Positions 30,215 to 39,970 of a stretch of DNA of 64,000 bases are shown in pieces. Positions within the stretch are counted from its first letter, which is position 1. Every line of letters begins with the position of its first letter. Below the pieces are notes generated by a model, which ran no database searches, was not told the origin of the DNA, and saw nothing but the letters and a program-made list of their open reading frames with translations. The stretch covers positions 4,030,001-4,094,000 of the forward strand of contig JAULSU010000003.1 in NCBI GenBank assembly GCA_030512335.1, in the 5' to 3' direction. The DNA comes from Immersiella caudata. Lineage: Eukaryota > Ascomycota > Sordariomycetes > Sordariales > Lasiosphaeriaceae. The translations under genes were made by a program, and so were the position numbers.

Positions 30215-31822
30215 GGAAACACACGGTGACGCGGAATGTTGCTCAGCGTCTCTGCCTCTAGTCCTGTCATTAGAGACCTGTCATTCTTCCCATTAGAGGC
30301 TAAACTTTGACGATTCTTGTGTTTGGATCAGCTGGTACTCACAGACCGTCGCTGGGCGTGCGGGGAAGATCTTCTGATAGTAAGGGCCCTTCTAGGAGAA
30401 CTTGTCCGCCTGGTCAGGTTGCGGTTTTGGTGTTGACTCACAGGAGCCATGATGTTCACTGCGTGGGGAGGCATTGTGTCCGTTTCGCATTGATTGCTTC
30501 AAATTGTTGCAGCGGATTCGAGTGGCTGAGTAGTCCAGTCACTCGGATCTGGGATTTAATGCCGTTCGTTGTGAGTTTTAGCGTGACTCATTCGACAGAC
30601 ATGACGCGTGAACGGGGATGTTTCAAGTTGCTGCTAGAACCGATCGAAGCGGCAGCCGCCCGCCTCGCAGAAGCCACCGTTTTGGTGAGCTGGGTTGAAC
30701 CAATCGACCTCCAGCGCAGCCACACCACATGCGGGGAGCTCTCCAATCATCGCACCTCAAATTACCTCGCATGAAATATTCGATACTGAAAAGGCGTTGT
30801 GTTGAGCTCAGTCCCGTCGGCTACCGGGCTACTTGAAGGTGTGCCCCGGAAACACGCTCTCGCTGTGGGGTAGATTCGTTCTCGGATGACGATTGGGAGG
30901 CAGGGCAGTGGCGGGTGATCGTGGGGCGGATGGTGATGATGAATTGGGTGTCGAGGAGACCGTGGTAGACGCGTGGAGACATGATAACGTGGAGCAGGGT
31001 CGCGCGGAGGTAGTTCCGAACGTCGGTGGGTCCCAGCAACTTGGAGTTCGTGTGGCTGCCACGTTAGAAGGCCGATCGGGGGAATAATTGACCGGGTGTC
31101 TATCCTAGGCCCGTGGTGATACTGTCTGCCAGGAACTGTCCTCACCGGCAGGCAACGGTAGGTAGTGCTCTTAAGTCTGGCTTGTTTCTCAATTGCTACG
31201 AGCTACCTAAAAAGTTCCTCGCAGTTTTCACTCTCGATTCAGCCGTCGCGCTCCGGGTTGCGGCTCAGCCAGGTGGTGTGGTGGTTGTCGTTGAAGATTT
31301 AGCAAATGAGAGCGGCCAGGGCTTGGAAATTGCCCCACAAGCCCTGCAGCCGGTGGTTATTTCCAAGTGTGCCTTCCTCCTCCACCAAACAACACTCACA
31401 GCTCTGCTTGCACGGTTTCCCGGCGCCCATGTCCTCTGGGTCTTTGCCTGGACGGAATTCCCGCCCGTCATGGAAAACCGATGAACAGCCTGAGGTTCCC
31501 ACGGCCCTCGACCCGCAGTGCGCAGTCTCCAAGCACAGTGCTCCACAATCTTCTTGGCGTACATCATCCCGCATTCGATAGTGCTAGTCTTCAGTTCAGC
31601 TCGTATCCACTCACCTCAAGGATTTTCGCCTCTCCTAACCCGTAATAGGAACGCCAACTAGGTCTCTCCGGGCATGGCTTGTTAAACATTGGGGCTGGGG
31701 GAGGACATGGACGCTGCTACAAAAAGAAGGCGCTCGCTCGTGCCGACTCAACATGTGTTTCCGCATCGTCAAGGCATCGTGGACTCTGACGTCCGCGAAC
31801 CCTTGAATCCAATCCTACCACG
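30215..31822. other. Long stretch without a firm gene
   Basis: Overlapping short frames on both strands. A minus-strand frame at 31574..31299 is cysteine-rich (CGALCLETAHC) and ends near a GTGAGT donor, so it might be one exon of a small secreted protein. A frame at 31039..30821 (LGPTDVRNYLRATLLHVI) has protein-like composition but no recognised family. Confidence 0.3.
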
Positions 31823-32549
31823 ATGAAGTTCAGCATCAACGCCTCCCTGTTAGGAATTGCCAGCCTCCCCGCCGTTTCCGCCGGCATCGGCAACGGCCCG
31901 GTAATAACAACAGCGCCCGAACCGACACGCATCGCGGCAAGAGCGACAACCTCATTCTACTCCTTCGTGACCACTCCCATTCCCAATAACGACCGCTCCA
32001 TCGGCATGGGCCTGCAGCGAGAAGGTACCGACGAATACTGTGAGTCTCCCCTCACAAATGGTCCTCGTCTTACCGAATTGATCGCACGCCTGACGGGACG
32101 ATGCAGATTGGCTCTACTGCATCGATGAGCCTTTTACCGTGAGAAGCGGCTTCGCCGGCTGCGGCAACGACGACGTATACACCACCTGCTCCGGGCGCGT
32201 CGCGTCGGGGATTGATGGAGATGAGATTCGATGGTGAGCACCAGCTAGCTGATAGCGACTTTCATTTCTGACATTTGGCAGCGATCAACAATGCGTGACG
32301 CACAAGGTGTACAAGGACCTCGATGTTACGACGTTTACCCCCCTTATCGGCTGCGGCAGGGGGACATCGACCATGAACTTGGTCAGGACGTCGACGGGGT
32401 CAAATTCTCCCAAGACAGGCGGGGTAACCGGAACAACAAGCGCAGCTACCTCTGCTGTGACGACAGGGCAGTCGGCCGGTTCATGCCTTGAGATGGGGCG
32501 TTGGTGGTTCTTGGTTGGACTGTCCTCGGCTGTATTGACAATACTTTGA
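31823..32549 (+). CDS. Secreted, probably GPI-anchored protein, 203 aa, 3 exons
   Basis: Exons are 31823..32039, 32107..32233 and 32282..32549, with phase-correct GT-AG introns of 67 and 48 nt. The start gives a clear signal peptide (MKFSINASLLGIASLPAVSA). The middle holds eight or so cysteines in pairs (YCIDEP, AGCGND, TTCSGR, EIRCDQQCVT, IGCGRG). The C-terminal third is Ser/Thr-rich with repeated TST/TTS runs and ends in a hydrophobic tail (WWFLVGLSSAVLTIL) after a small-residue GQSAGS site, which fits GPI attachment. A surface or cell-wall protein is the natural reading; the cysteine domain is not one I can name. Without the two introns the frame is broken, which supports the model. Confidence 0.82.
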
Positions 32550-32787
32550 ATCTATGCGCACGCTGGGGAAGGCACCGTCGCCATCTCAAGCTACATTGCA
32601 AACTGAATATCAGAACATATCCCGACGAGCTGAGATACAAGAAGGCTTCAAATCTCTCTCTTGGGTAGCGTTAGCATCACTGTGTGCACTAACACGAGGG
32701 ATGGATGCAACCCGCAATTGCTCCGCCACAAACCAGGCATCCGCCGAGATAGTTGGGAAGCCAAAAGCTACGACGGGCGCAAAAAAG

Positions 32788-32876
32788 GGGCTCAGCCAGG
32801 GCTCGAACCTGGGACCACTTGCAAGCACCTGAATGGATAACCCAAAGCAAGTATGCTACCACTACACCACAGAGCC
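32788..32876 (-). tRNA. tRNA-Pro (anticodon TGG) with 17-nt intron
   Basis: The acceptor GGCTCTG pairs with CTGAGCC (one mismatch). The anticodon stem CTTGC/GCAAG is perfect, and the loop TTTGGG plus T carries TGG at 34-36. A 17-nt intron lies directly after position 37. The T arm CCAGG-TTCGAGC-CCTGG has a perfect B box, and the A box reads GTGGTGTAGTGG. Confidence 0.92.
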
Positions 32877-33250
32877 GTGTCTTGGACGTTTGTTGCCGTG
32901 CCTTATCGCAATATCTACGCTTCCTCCCTTCTCAGAATCGCCACGAATCAGGACTGCCACAGCAGCAACTTGAACAGCAACAATCCCGGAACCGTGGCAC
33001 AAAAGAAAAGAACCTGGGCCAGGGTTCGCATTCGAGGTGGAAGCAAAAGATCCAAGACGACTGGTTCATGGTTGGAGTTGAGAAACATGATGCTGAGCCT
33101 GAGGGATGCGGGTGCCCGACAAGCCATTCGAGGTCGTGGTCAAAACCTCGACCTCCTGACAACTGCAATGTCGAAGCCATTGTCACAGATGACTCGGAGT
33201 CACCCGGTCCAGCCTCACTAGGCCCAGTGCCGGAAGCGAGCACTGAAATG

Positions 33251-33865
33251 TCAGGCTGTCAGGAAGTTGACGAGCAAGCGCTTCATTTTTGTATGTCGTG
33301 CGTAACAGCTTGCGCCTTGGACCCTGTGGCGCCCCTTAACTATGCCCAGAATTCTTTCGAACATGACATGAAGCTCGTTAGGCAGTTCGTTGATCAGGCG
33401 TCGCAACTCCGAGATGCTGTGGCTGTCCGCAAAGCCTGATTCGAGCGATTGACAAGCCAGGGCGACCCAGAGAAGTACACCCCTTGCTTTGTCAGAAAGA
33501 TCTTGAAGGATTTCATCGACTTCTTGCTCATGTCTTCGCTTCAGTCTGAGAAAGCAGGGATGGAGCCCGGTTTGATCCTGAACATATTGAGTGTTGTCGT
33601 CTATGGCGAGGTGATGGAGGTGTAGTTGAGGAAGTTCGCCGAATGCCAAAACACACTCCGGGATCGGCCGACTGGAAACCAAAACTTTGGCGCGGAGATT
33701 CGCTTCAGCGAGCCATGGACAAGTACTGCGGCACGAACTGCCCTGAGCTGAAGACACAAACAATTCAGGGGGCGAATGAATGCTCTTTGCCTGTCGTGGT
33801 GGGGGAGCAGATTGACGTTTGGCTTGATGAGCTGCTAGGTCAACATTCCCACTAGGTTGGGACAT
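33251..33865 (-). pseudogene. NACHT-family NTPase fragment, second NLR relic
   Basis: An open frame of about 200 codons matches the region after Walker B of the other large class of fungal NACHT proteins: KVLVSSRPIPECVLAFGELP, then LHLHHLAIDDNTQYVQ, LSDKARGVLLWVALACQSLE and INELPNELHVMFERIL. The Walker A and B segments that should lie upstream are not found. Similarity stops around 33330, after which the frame continues as low-quality sequence. The neighbouring plus-strand frame is antisense. Most likely a stranded fragment of a STAND NTPase involved in non-self recognition. Confidence 0.75.
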
Positions 33866-34241
33866 GCGAGGTTAAATCACTTTGATTTTGACAAGTTGTC
33901 TGAAGAGGTGTTCGCGTGACAACATGAGAAGGTGGCGAGTTGGAGTCTTCTACGGAGGCTTGAAACGCAGCCATAAGAGAGTTTACGCGCGGCTTTGGGA
34001 AAATAGTCTTTTAGCGCCAAATGTCAACGCCCATATGCGAGCGCCTGATCTAAGATAAAGCCAAAACGCGTGACGGGGACAACAAGATCAAAGTTCGGGC
34101 TTCTCGGATGTGAAGAAAATGAGTCAAAATCCTGTTATGATAATTCTCCCCTCTCTCCCCGACCAACTCCTCCTCGCAGATCGCTCATCCTAACAAGAAC
34201 AGCAGTCGCCTCATGAGCAATATTCTCCTTCAGCTGCAACC
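33866..34241. other. Intergenic, nothing recognised
   Basis: Between the NACHT fragment and the phosphoesterase relic. Confidence 0.3.
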
Positions 34242-34687
34242 GTGTCGTCATTTCAAATCATTTCTGACGTTCACCTCGAAAACCATTCTCGCTATGGCCA
34301 GTTCAAAAACAAAGCCACCGCACTATATTTAGCTCTCCTGGGTGATATCGACTGCGTCCAACAAGACGGTGAGTCACCTTCGACCTACCACCGGGCCAAG
34401 TATGTGCTAAGATGCCCCAGCCAAAAAAGGCATCTTCAGAAACATGATACTGCGTCTCTTAAGGCAGTACACATCCATATTCTACGTCCCTGAGAACCTA
34501 TTCAACGGATTTGAGCGCCGAGCTTTGCTGGCGAGGCTATATGGTTGATCTGTGGGCGTTTGGGCACACGCATTACAATTGCGACTATTACGACGACTTC
34601 GAGAAAAGGGTGTTTGCAAACCAAAAGGGGTACGTCATGACTGGTAACTCGAAGGAATACGATCCGGAGAAGGTCATCATTGTTTGA
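34242..34687 (+). pseudogene. Calcineurin-like metallophosphoesterase relic
   Basis: The 5' piece reads SSFQIISDVHLE, the metal-binding D-x-H motif, and ALLGDID, the GD motif. Its first codon is GTG where an ATG is expected. The 3' piece (about 34545-34687) reads LWAFGHTHYNCDYYDD, with the GHTH metal motif, then the family ending FANQKGYV and EKVIIV before a TGA. The central third with the GNH(D/E) motif is missing: the first frame ends at 34493, and only about 60 bp of unrecognised sequence separates the two. This matches the short fungal Ser/Thr-phosphatase-like proteins of about 270 aa, shortened by internal deletion. Confidence 0.75.
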
Positions 34688-34926
34688 GATAGCGACGGAC
34701 AAGACATCGGCTGGAGAGGAAAGGAAGGTGGTGCAACACCCAGGTGTACAAAATTGGAGGTAGCAACAAACCGAATATGTAGCCATGTTCCTGCAGCTTA
34801 GATACATTAGCCTAGTAAAGCTTAGCTCGGCCGATTATCAGATGACTGCGCATCGAGACCTGCTCTTTGGGTGGTGAGAGGCCTGAGAAGTTAGACTCTG
34901 CAGCCCGAACTCAGTCACACAGACGT

Positions 34927-35839
34927 CTAACTGCTTGCCTCGGTGAAAAAGTGCTCCTTGAGCCATGACGCCGCAAGCTCGGTGCCTTCTGGGGTCTGTA
35001 TCCAATGGCCACCCTCCTCATGCTCTTTCGAATCGACCTTTGCACCGAAGGCGAGAAAAGTATCTCTGAGCTGTCTTCCATACTCGATCTTGACAAGAGG
35101 GTCATCGATGCAGTGCTGCCAATGAACCGGAGTGTTGAGAACGGCCTGGCCATCCGTTGGAACCCCCTCCAATCCCAAAATTTTCCTTGTCTCTTCGATG
35201 CTTCGCTCGGGATAAGGAAAGCGGCTGCAAAACGTCATCAACCCTCCTAATCGAGGAATATCTAGATTGATGATCGTGTGCGCTGGTGATCGATGTCAGC
35301 TACTTTCATCCTAGAACAATATTTGCATGTCTCGGGGGGTGGAAAAGAAGTCACGTCCTCAAATCTCTTGAGACGAATTGGGAAGAGGACGAAAGGGGCA
35401 AATAACAGTAGCAATTGCACATACCCGCGACGGCGCCTCCCTGACTGATGCCCGCCAAGATAATTCGAGTGTGGCCTCCATCCACCAGGGCCGCCTCGGA
35501 CTCGACAATCGCACGGATGCTGTCCACGCTCTCGCGTAGACCAGGCAGCTGCAACTCTTCGCGCTCGGAGAGATTCTGAATATCCCACGTGTCGAACCAC
35601 TGGTTCATTTGTTCCTTCGGAAAGCGCGCAAGGGGGCGGCGCTCGCTCTCAGGGAAAACCCATCGGATAGAGGGAAAGAGCTCGGGCAAGGCGCAATTTT
35701 GAGAGTCGGTGGTGATAGCGATGCTAGCTGCGAACGCCGATGCGGTGTCACCGCGCCCGTGGAGGAAGATGACCGTGTGCGTGTGACCCGCACCTGGTTG
35801 CGGGTTGATGATTTTGCATTTCAGATGGTGGTGTTTCAT
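34927..35839 (-). CDS. Acyl-protein thioesterase/carboxylesterase-like alpha/beta hydrolase, 256 aa, 2 exons
   Basis: Exon 1 is 35839..35425, the GT-AG intron is 35424..35283, and exon 2 is 35282..34927. The N-terminal HTVIFLHGRGDTA carries the HGRGD oxyanion segment typical of phospholipase/carboxylesterase (APT1) enzymes. GISQGG (GxSxG) holds the nucleophile, HCIDDPLV supplies the aspartate and EEGGHWIQ the histidine, in the right order and spacing. No signal peptide is evident, so it probably acts in the cytosol on S-acylated proteins, lysophospholipids or small esters. The intron falls right after the nucleophile motif and the frame is restored exactly. Length is normal to slightly long for the family. 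Confidence 0.87.
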
Positions 35840-35915
35840 TTTGGCAGGATTCGTGGCGGAGTTGACTGCAAGGTCGAACCAGGCCGCGTGATTGTCGATC
35901 GCGTCCGTTGATCAG

Positions 35916-36330
35916 CGAGGATACAGGTGCGACTTCGCATTCCAGCACAGTGCTGATCAAGATAGTCAAACTTCGCGCTGTCTCCACATCTGTCAGCACC
36001 TTCTGCTCGAGGTTGAAAGCAGTGATTGCCAACCACGCACCAGCAGTAAATTCGTTGTTGATCCATAAAGTCTCTTGGCCCATGAGGGGTAGCGCCGAAA
36101 AATCGTTCAAGGGTTGGTGCCTAGCCAGAACCAGGCGGCCTTCAATCCTGCCCAGCGCATGCGCCTCCAACTGCCGAGTCCCGATAAGAACCGCAAAAGA
36201 ATCAGCGGCCAGTGACGGATCGGATGGAGGAAGCTTGGCAGGCAAGATCGGACTGACATCATTGCAGGACCCGCTCCCAGGTTTCGAGTCGGCGAGATCA
36301 CTGGGTCGGACCCTGGCAGTGTCGCTTTGA
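35916..36330 (-). other. Unrecognised open frame upstream of the esterase
   Basis: The minus-strand frame reads protein-like sequence (ADSFAVLIGTRQLEAHALG, then WINNEFTAGAWLAITAFNLE). It overlaps the 5' end of the esterase region in another frame and lacks a clear start context or stop separation. It may be an exon of another gene, a relic, or chance. I do not recognise the family. Confidence 0.25.
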
Positions 36331-36569
36331 AGGATCAAAAGCCATGAGAGGCTGATGGATGCTGAGCCTCTCCGCCCGTTCAATGGCTGAAACGGCCGTG
36401 CGCCCAGAACCGCCTCACGTCATGCTAACCAACGGCGCAGCAAGGACCCTGGTATTTAAACCCACCTTTTCCCATCCAGCACTGATGCTCCATTGCGTCG
36501 TCCGAGTCTATTCCCAACCTCATCAGCCACACGCATCACCAAAAGCGGTTACAGTTTAGAAACGCCAGG

Positions 36570-37172
36570 ATGCCCGCCTTTCTGCTACCCCCAGGCACTC
36601 TGCACGTTCGCCAATCATCGTCCTTTCCATCATCGGGTTCCAGTCTGCATAGTGGCCTCCACCCTGGAGCCATCTTCGGGATTGTCGCCGGCGTCATGTT
36701 CCTCATTATCATCGTAATATGGTGCGGCTTCTTTAGGGTGTGGAAGAGGATGATGGAGAATAAGGAATACGGCGTCCTTCCGTCAGTTCGAATTGCTGCT
36801 CAAGGCTTCGGAGGAAACAACAACAACAATAACAGGCCCTACGATGGGCAGGGACCGAACCTGAACAGCCCCTACGGCCCTCAACCAACGCAAGCCTACG
36901 GCCTTCAGCCAACAGGGCCTTACGACCCTCAAACTCCAGCAAACGCCTACGGCAGGCAGCCTACGAACTCATATGCCCCTTACGGAAGCGATCCCTACGA
37001 TAGTCAAGCCCCTCCGCCGTACGGCGGCGCACAAACGAGCGGGCTAACAACGCAGCCACCGCCACCGAGCCACGGCAGATCTCCCAGCACCGCGTCGATG
37101 AACAAGCCGCTTCCGTCGCCTCATGGTCCCCAGGGCGGGCCGCAAGGGGAAGGATCTCAACGTCCGTTTTAA
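36570..37172 (+). CDS. Single-pass membrane protein with Asn/Gln/Gly/Tyr/Pro-rich tail, 200 aa
   Basis: Single exon from the ATG at 36570. Layout: a short Ser-rich N-terminus of about 30 residues, one transmembrane helix (GAIFGIVAGVMFLIIIVIWC, about 33-55), a juxtamembrane WKRMMENK basic patch (positive-inside, so N-out/C-in), then about 140 residues of low-complexity tail. The tail starts with NNNNNN and continues with YGPQPTQAYG/PYDPQTPANAYG-like units and a Pro-rich end (PPPPSHG). The tail is prion-like in composition. Many ascomycetes have such Ser-TM-disordered proteins, sometimes wall-stress sensors, but the extracellular part here is too short for a WSC/Mid2 sensor. A TATTTAAA sequence at about 36451 may be the TATA box. 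Function unknown. Confidence 0.7.
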   Translation: MPAFLLPPGTLHVRQSSSFPSSGSSLHSGLHPGAIFGIVAGVMFLIIIVIWCGFFRVWKRMMENKEYGVLPSVRIAAQGFGGNNNNNNRPYDGQGPNLNSPYGPQPTQAYGLQPTGPYDPQTPANAYGRQPTNSYAPYGSDPYDSQAPPPYGGAQTSGLTTQPPPPSHGRSPSTASMNKPLPSPHGPQGGPQGEGSQRPF

Positions 37173-37518
37173 GAATAGGGGGTTGTAATACCGAGAGGAA
37201 ACCGCCGAGGATAAAGCATTGTGTTTGATGGGCATGTAATACCATACAGCGAGGCGTTTTGGGTCATTCAGAGGTTCACATTTTTTCTAATTTCGAGAGA
37301 TACCACCATATGCAGAATTGGCATTCCATTTCGAAAAGCTCGCGCAGTTTTCCGATCATCCTCACAGCCATCAAGGCTCTACATACTGGTAACATAAGAA
37401 CTCCCCTTGGATGTCCATCACATCCGCAATCGTCTTGTTCGGGCTATTCCCATACATGTTCAACACATGCCCCAAAGTTGTCACGGTCCCCGGATCTCCA
37501 TCCGCACCAGTTGGCTTT

Positions 37519-38576
37519 CTACTCCATGTCAGCATCTATCTCACTCAAGCCACACACAGAGTCAACCCACGGTATACTCGCCGGCCTAGGCGGGAACCCC
37601 CGCCTATTATCCGGCATGATATTCGTCCCCGTAATCCCCCCCGTCCTGTTGGCCCGATCTCTCGCTTGCCAGTCCCAGAAAACCTTATCCAACCACGTAT
37701 GGTGCAGATAGAAGATTGGGTCCCCTGGACTGCTCACTCCATTGATCATCTGTCCTCCCACGCCGCCGTGTCCTCCGCCGTGTGGGGCGTCTTCGATACA
37801 TGGCCAGGCGGTTCCGAAGTCGGGTTTGGCGAGACAATTGCCAACGTTGGCTTGGGAAGAGCGCGCGCTCATGGCGTCGCTGATGCGGCGGTTGATACAG
37901 TGGTTGGTGATTTCGTAGCCAGGGCCGAGTGAGTTGGTGTAATTGGCAAACGGGCCTGTGGTGATGCCTAGCAAGGGGTGTCAACTGTTGGCTCAGTACA
38001 GGGAAGGGGCTAGTCAGACATACAACCAGTGGTGCGGGAGCCATCGCCGCCGAAGCCATACACGGGATCGAAGAGGACGGATTGGCTGAATTTGCCGGCG
38101 TCGAGTTGTTCTTGCCAGTAGCTGAGGCGAAGCAAGGGATGTTAGCATGAGAGTGGGAGGTATGAGGAAGAGAGGGGATTACGGTTGGTATCCGGTGTAG
38201 CCGCATTCGGTGCGGAGCGCAGTTTCGTGGGCCAGCATCATGAGGCGGTGGAATGGGAGAAATGCGCCCACATGGTGCGTCGCATAGGCTTGTAGCTGAT
38301 GGATAGCTTGAAGCTCATCGAACCGTGTCTTGGCGCCAGGGAGACCGAGCCTTGCTGGTTTGTTCATCAAACACAGCTCGGCGTCGAGATACTCTGTTTT
38401 CTCTATATTGTTCAGGGTGTGCCTGTTATTGTCAATACGGCCTATCTAGGTATTGGTCTTCCTTTGTTGGGGACTGCTCACCATGCCCTTCGCTTCGCGG
38501 GATTGGTGCAGGGCTGGGCGTTGGTGGGCGCACAAAGAAGGAGCGCAAAGATCGCGACTTCTCGAAACCAAGCCAT
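37519..38576 (-). CDS. Tyrosinase-like secreted copper oxidase, 293 aa, 4 exons
   Basis: Exons are 38576..38482, 38422..38183, 38121..38024 and 37967..37519, all GT-AG and phase-correct (introns 59, 61 and 56 nt). A signal peptide (MAWFREVAIFALLLCAPTNA) precedes a CTNPAKRRAW motif typical of the short fungal tyrosinases. The CuA ligands are His73, His82 and His90, in H-x8-H-x7-H within an HHVGAFLPFHR context. The CuB site has PHGGGHGGVGG (two His, three apart) and DPIFYLHHTWLDKVFWDW. The enzyme oxidises phenols to quinones outside the cell or in the secretory path, in pigment or cyclopeptide pathways. It lacks the long C-terminal processing domain of classical tyrosinases, as do the UstQ/AsqI-like short ones. 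No secondary-metabolite partner is adjacent. Confidence 0.9.
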
Positions 38577-39305
38577 TGTGTTAAAATGGGTTAGCTCTCC
38601 CCTCAGCATCAAAGAACCTCAATATCGTTCTGGAACCACCAAAACCTTTTTATCTCATCCTTGCCTCGTTGTCCGCGTAATCCCTCAATCTATCCACAGA
38701 ACCCGGTCACATCGTCGCCTGCGCATACGGGTAAACGCAGCTGCGGCAGCACCATTGAACCCCAGCCAAAGGCTGAAGCGACCCAAATCCTGGTATCGAA
38801 GAATTCTGGCCGAATCATAGAAAAGCAAGAGCTCAAATCCCCATGCTTCACTTGCCGCACCCACTTCCCGGTCTCGCGCACCAACCAGCTTTTCCTTTCC
38901 GACCCGGAGTCCACGAATCCACACTCAAAATAGGTGGTATTCAAATGTTTCAGCATTATGAAGTGAACGAGTCGATTGTGGCCTCATTTGGAAGGCCGCA
39001 CCTTCTCTCCGCTCCCTGGGAATTTGGAAAGGCAGAGACGACATTCACCACAAGCTCTCACTTGGCACTCGGATTGTGGCGAAGCCTCACCTTCCCTTCA
39101 ACAACTCATGACGCCAAGGCGAACCCAACTCGCTGGCAGACCGACTCGATTAGGATTCTTCAAGACATCGAAGGCTACGAATACACGAGACCACGGACAG
39201 ATAGTCAACGGTCACCTCCTTCATCGAGCAGCACCTATTGACTCCTCACTGACAGAATCCGAGCAAGAACATCTACCTTCCACCCCCCTGTCCTTCACCA
39301 CCCAT
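38577..39305. other. Intergenic, nothing recognised
   Basis: Contains the tyrosinase promoter at its left end. Frames on both strands are short and motif-free. Confidence 0.4.
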
Positions 39306-39970
39306 CTACTGGAACCAGTAGATCTTGTAGCATCTCTGCACCAGCTGCGGCCAATTCACCGCCTGCTGCTTGTTATCCTTGTGCGCATTGAACCTACGAA
39401 ACGTATTATCGCCTTCTCCCACCAACGAATAATCAGCCTGGCTCTGCGCGTTGCCGTTGATATTCCACGAGAAGGTCACGCCCGTGGGGAACTGGCAGCC
39501 CTGCCATCCACCCTCCCAGACATGAAAGTCTATCTCTGTTAGCACGATCTTCCTTTGGGCAAACAGCAACCGGAAGAAAACATACCGCCCTCCCTGGTAC
39601 TCTCCTTCTTCACGCAGACGTTGTTGTGTGAAGGCACGTAGCTGGGGTCGTCGCACTGTCCCAAGTTGTCGCAGTACACGACAAGCGAAGTCCACTTCCA
39701 TGTTCGCTCGCCCGGACCACCGGAATAGATGGGGTCGCAGTTCAGGAGGCGCAGACCCGGTTGGTTCTGGCGGGCCACAATGCGGCTGTCGGTGCTGTTG
39801 ACGATTTCGCCGTTAATAACGTGGACTTCCTCAGTAGGGAGGTTGAGAGGAGTGGGCGCGGCATCGGCACCAGCGGGGGAGGGAACAAAGGTCCCGACGG
39901 GGGAGGGAGCGGCGAGGACCGGGGAAGTGAGGAGGGCCGCAGCGGCGGCGAAGAAGGTGAGCTGAACCAT
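39306..39970 (-). CDS. Secreted protein of unknown function, 204 aa, 2 exons
   Basis: Exon 1 is 39970..39586, the GT-AG intron is 39585..39536, and exon 2 is 39535..39306. The signal peptide MVQLTFFAAAAALLTSPVLA is followed by a Pro/Ala-rich pro-region up to about residue 68 (VARQN), perhaps removed by a protease. The mature part has about six cysteines (LLNCDP, VYCDNLGQCDD, NVCVKK, GCQFP, RCYKIYW) and many aromatics (RTWKWTSLVVYC, YKIYWFQ end), suggesting a compact beta-rich fold. I do not recognise the family; similar small secreted proteins occur in many plant- and soil-dwelling ascomycetes. A TATAT sequence near 40085, about 115 bp upstream of the start, fits a TATA box. Confidence 0.78.

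Noticed and set aside
32753..33439. Plus-strand 228-codon frame
   Set aside because: It overlaps the tRNA-Pro gene and is antisense to the NACHT fragment, whose minus-strand reading has clear family motifs.
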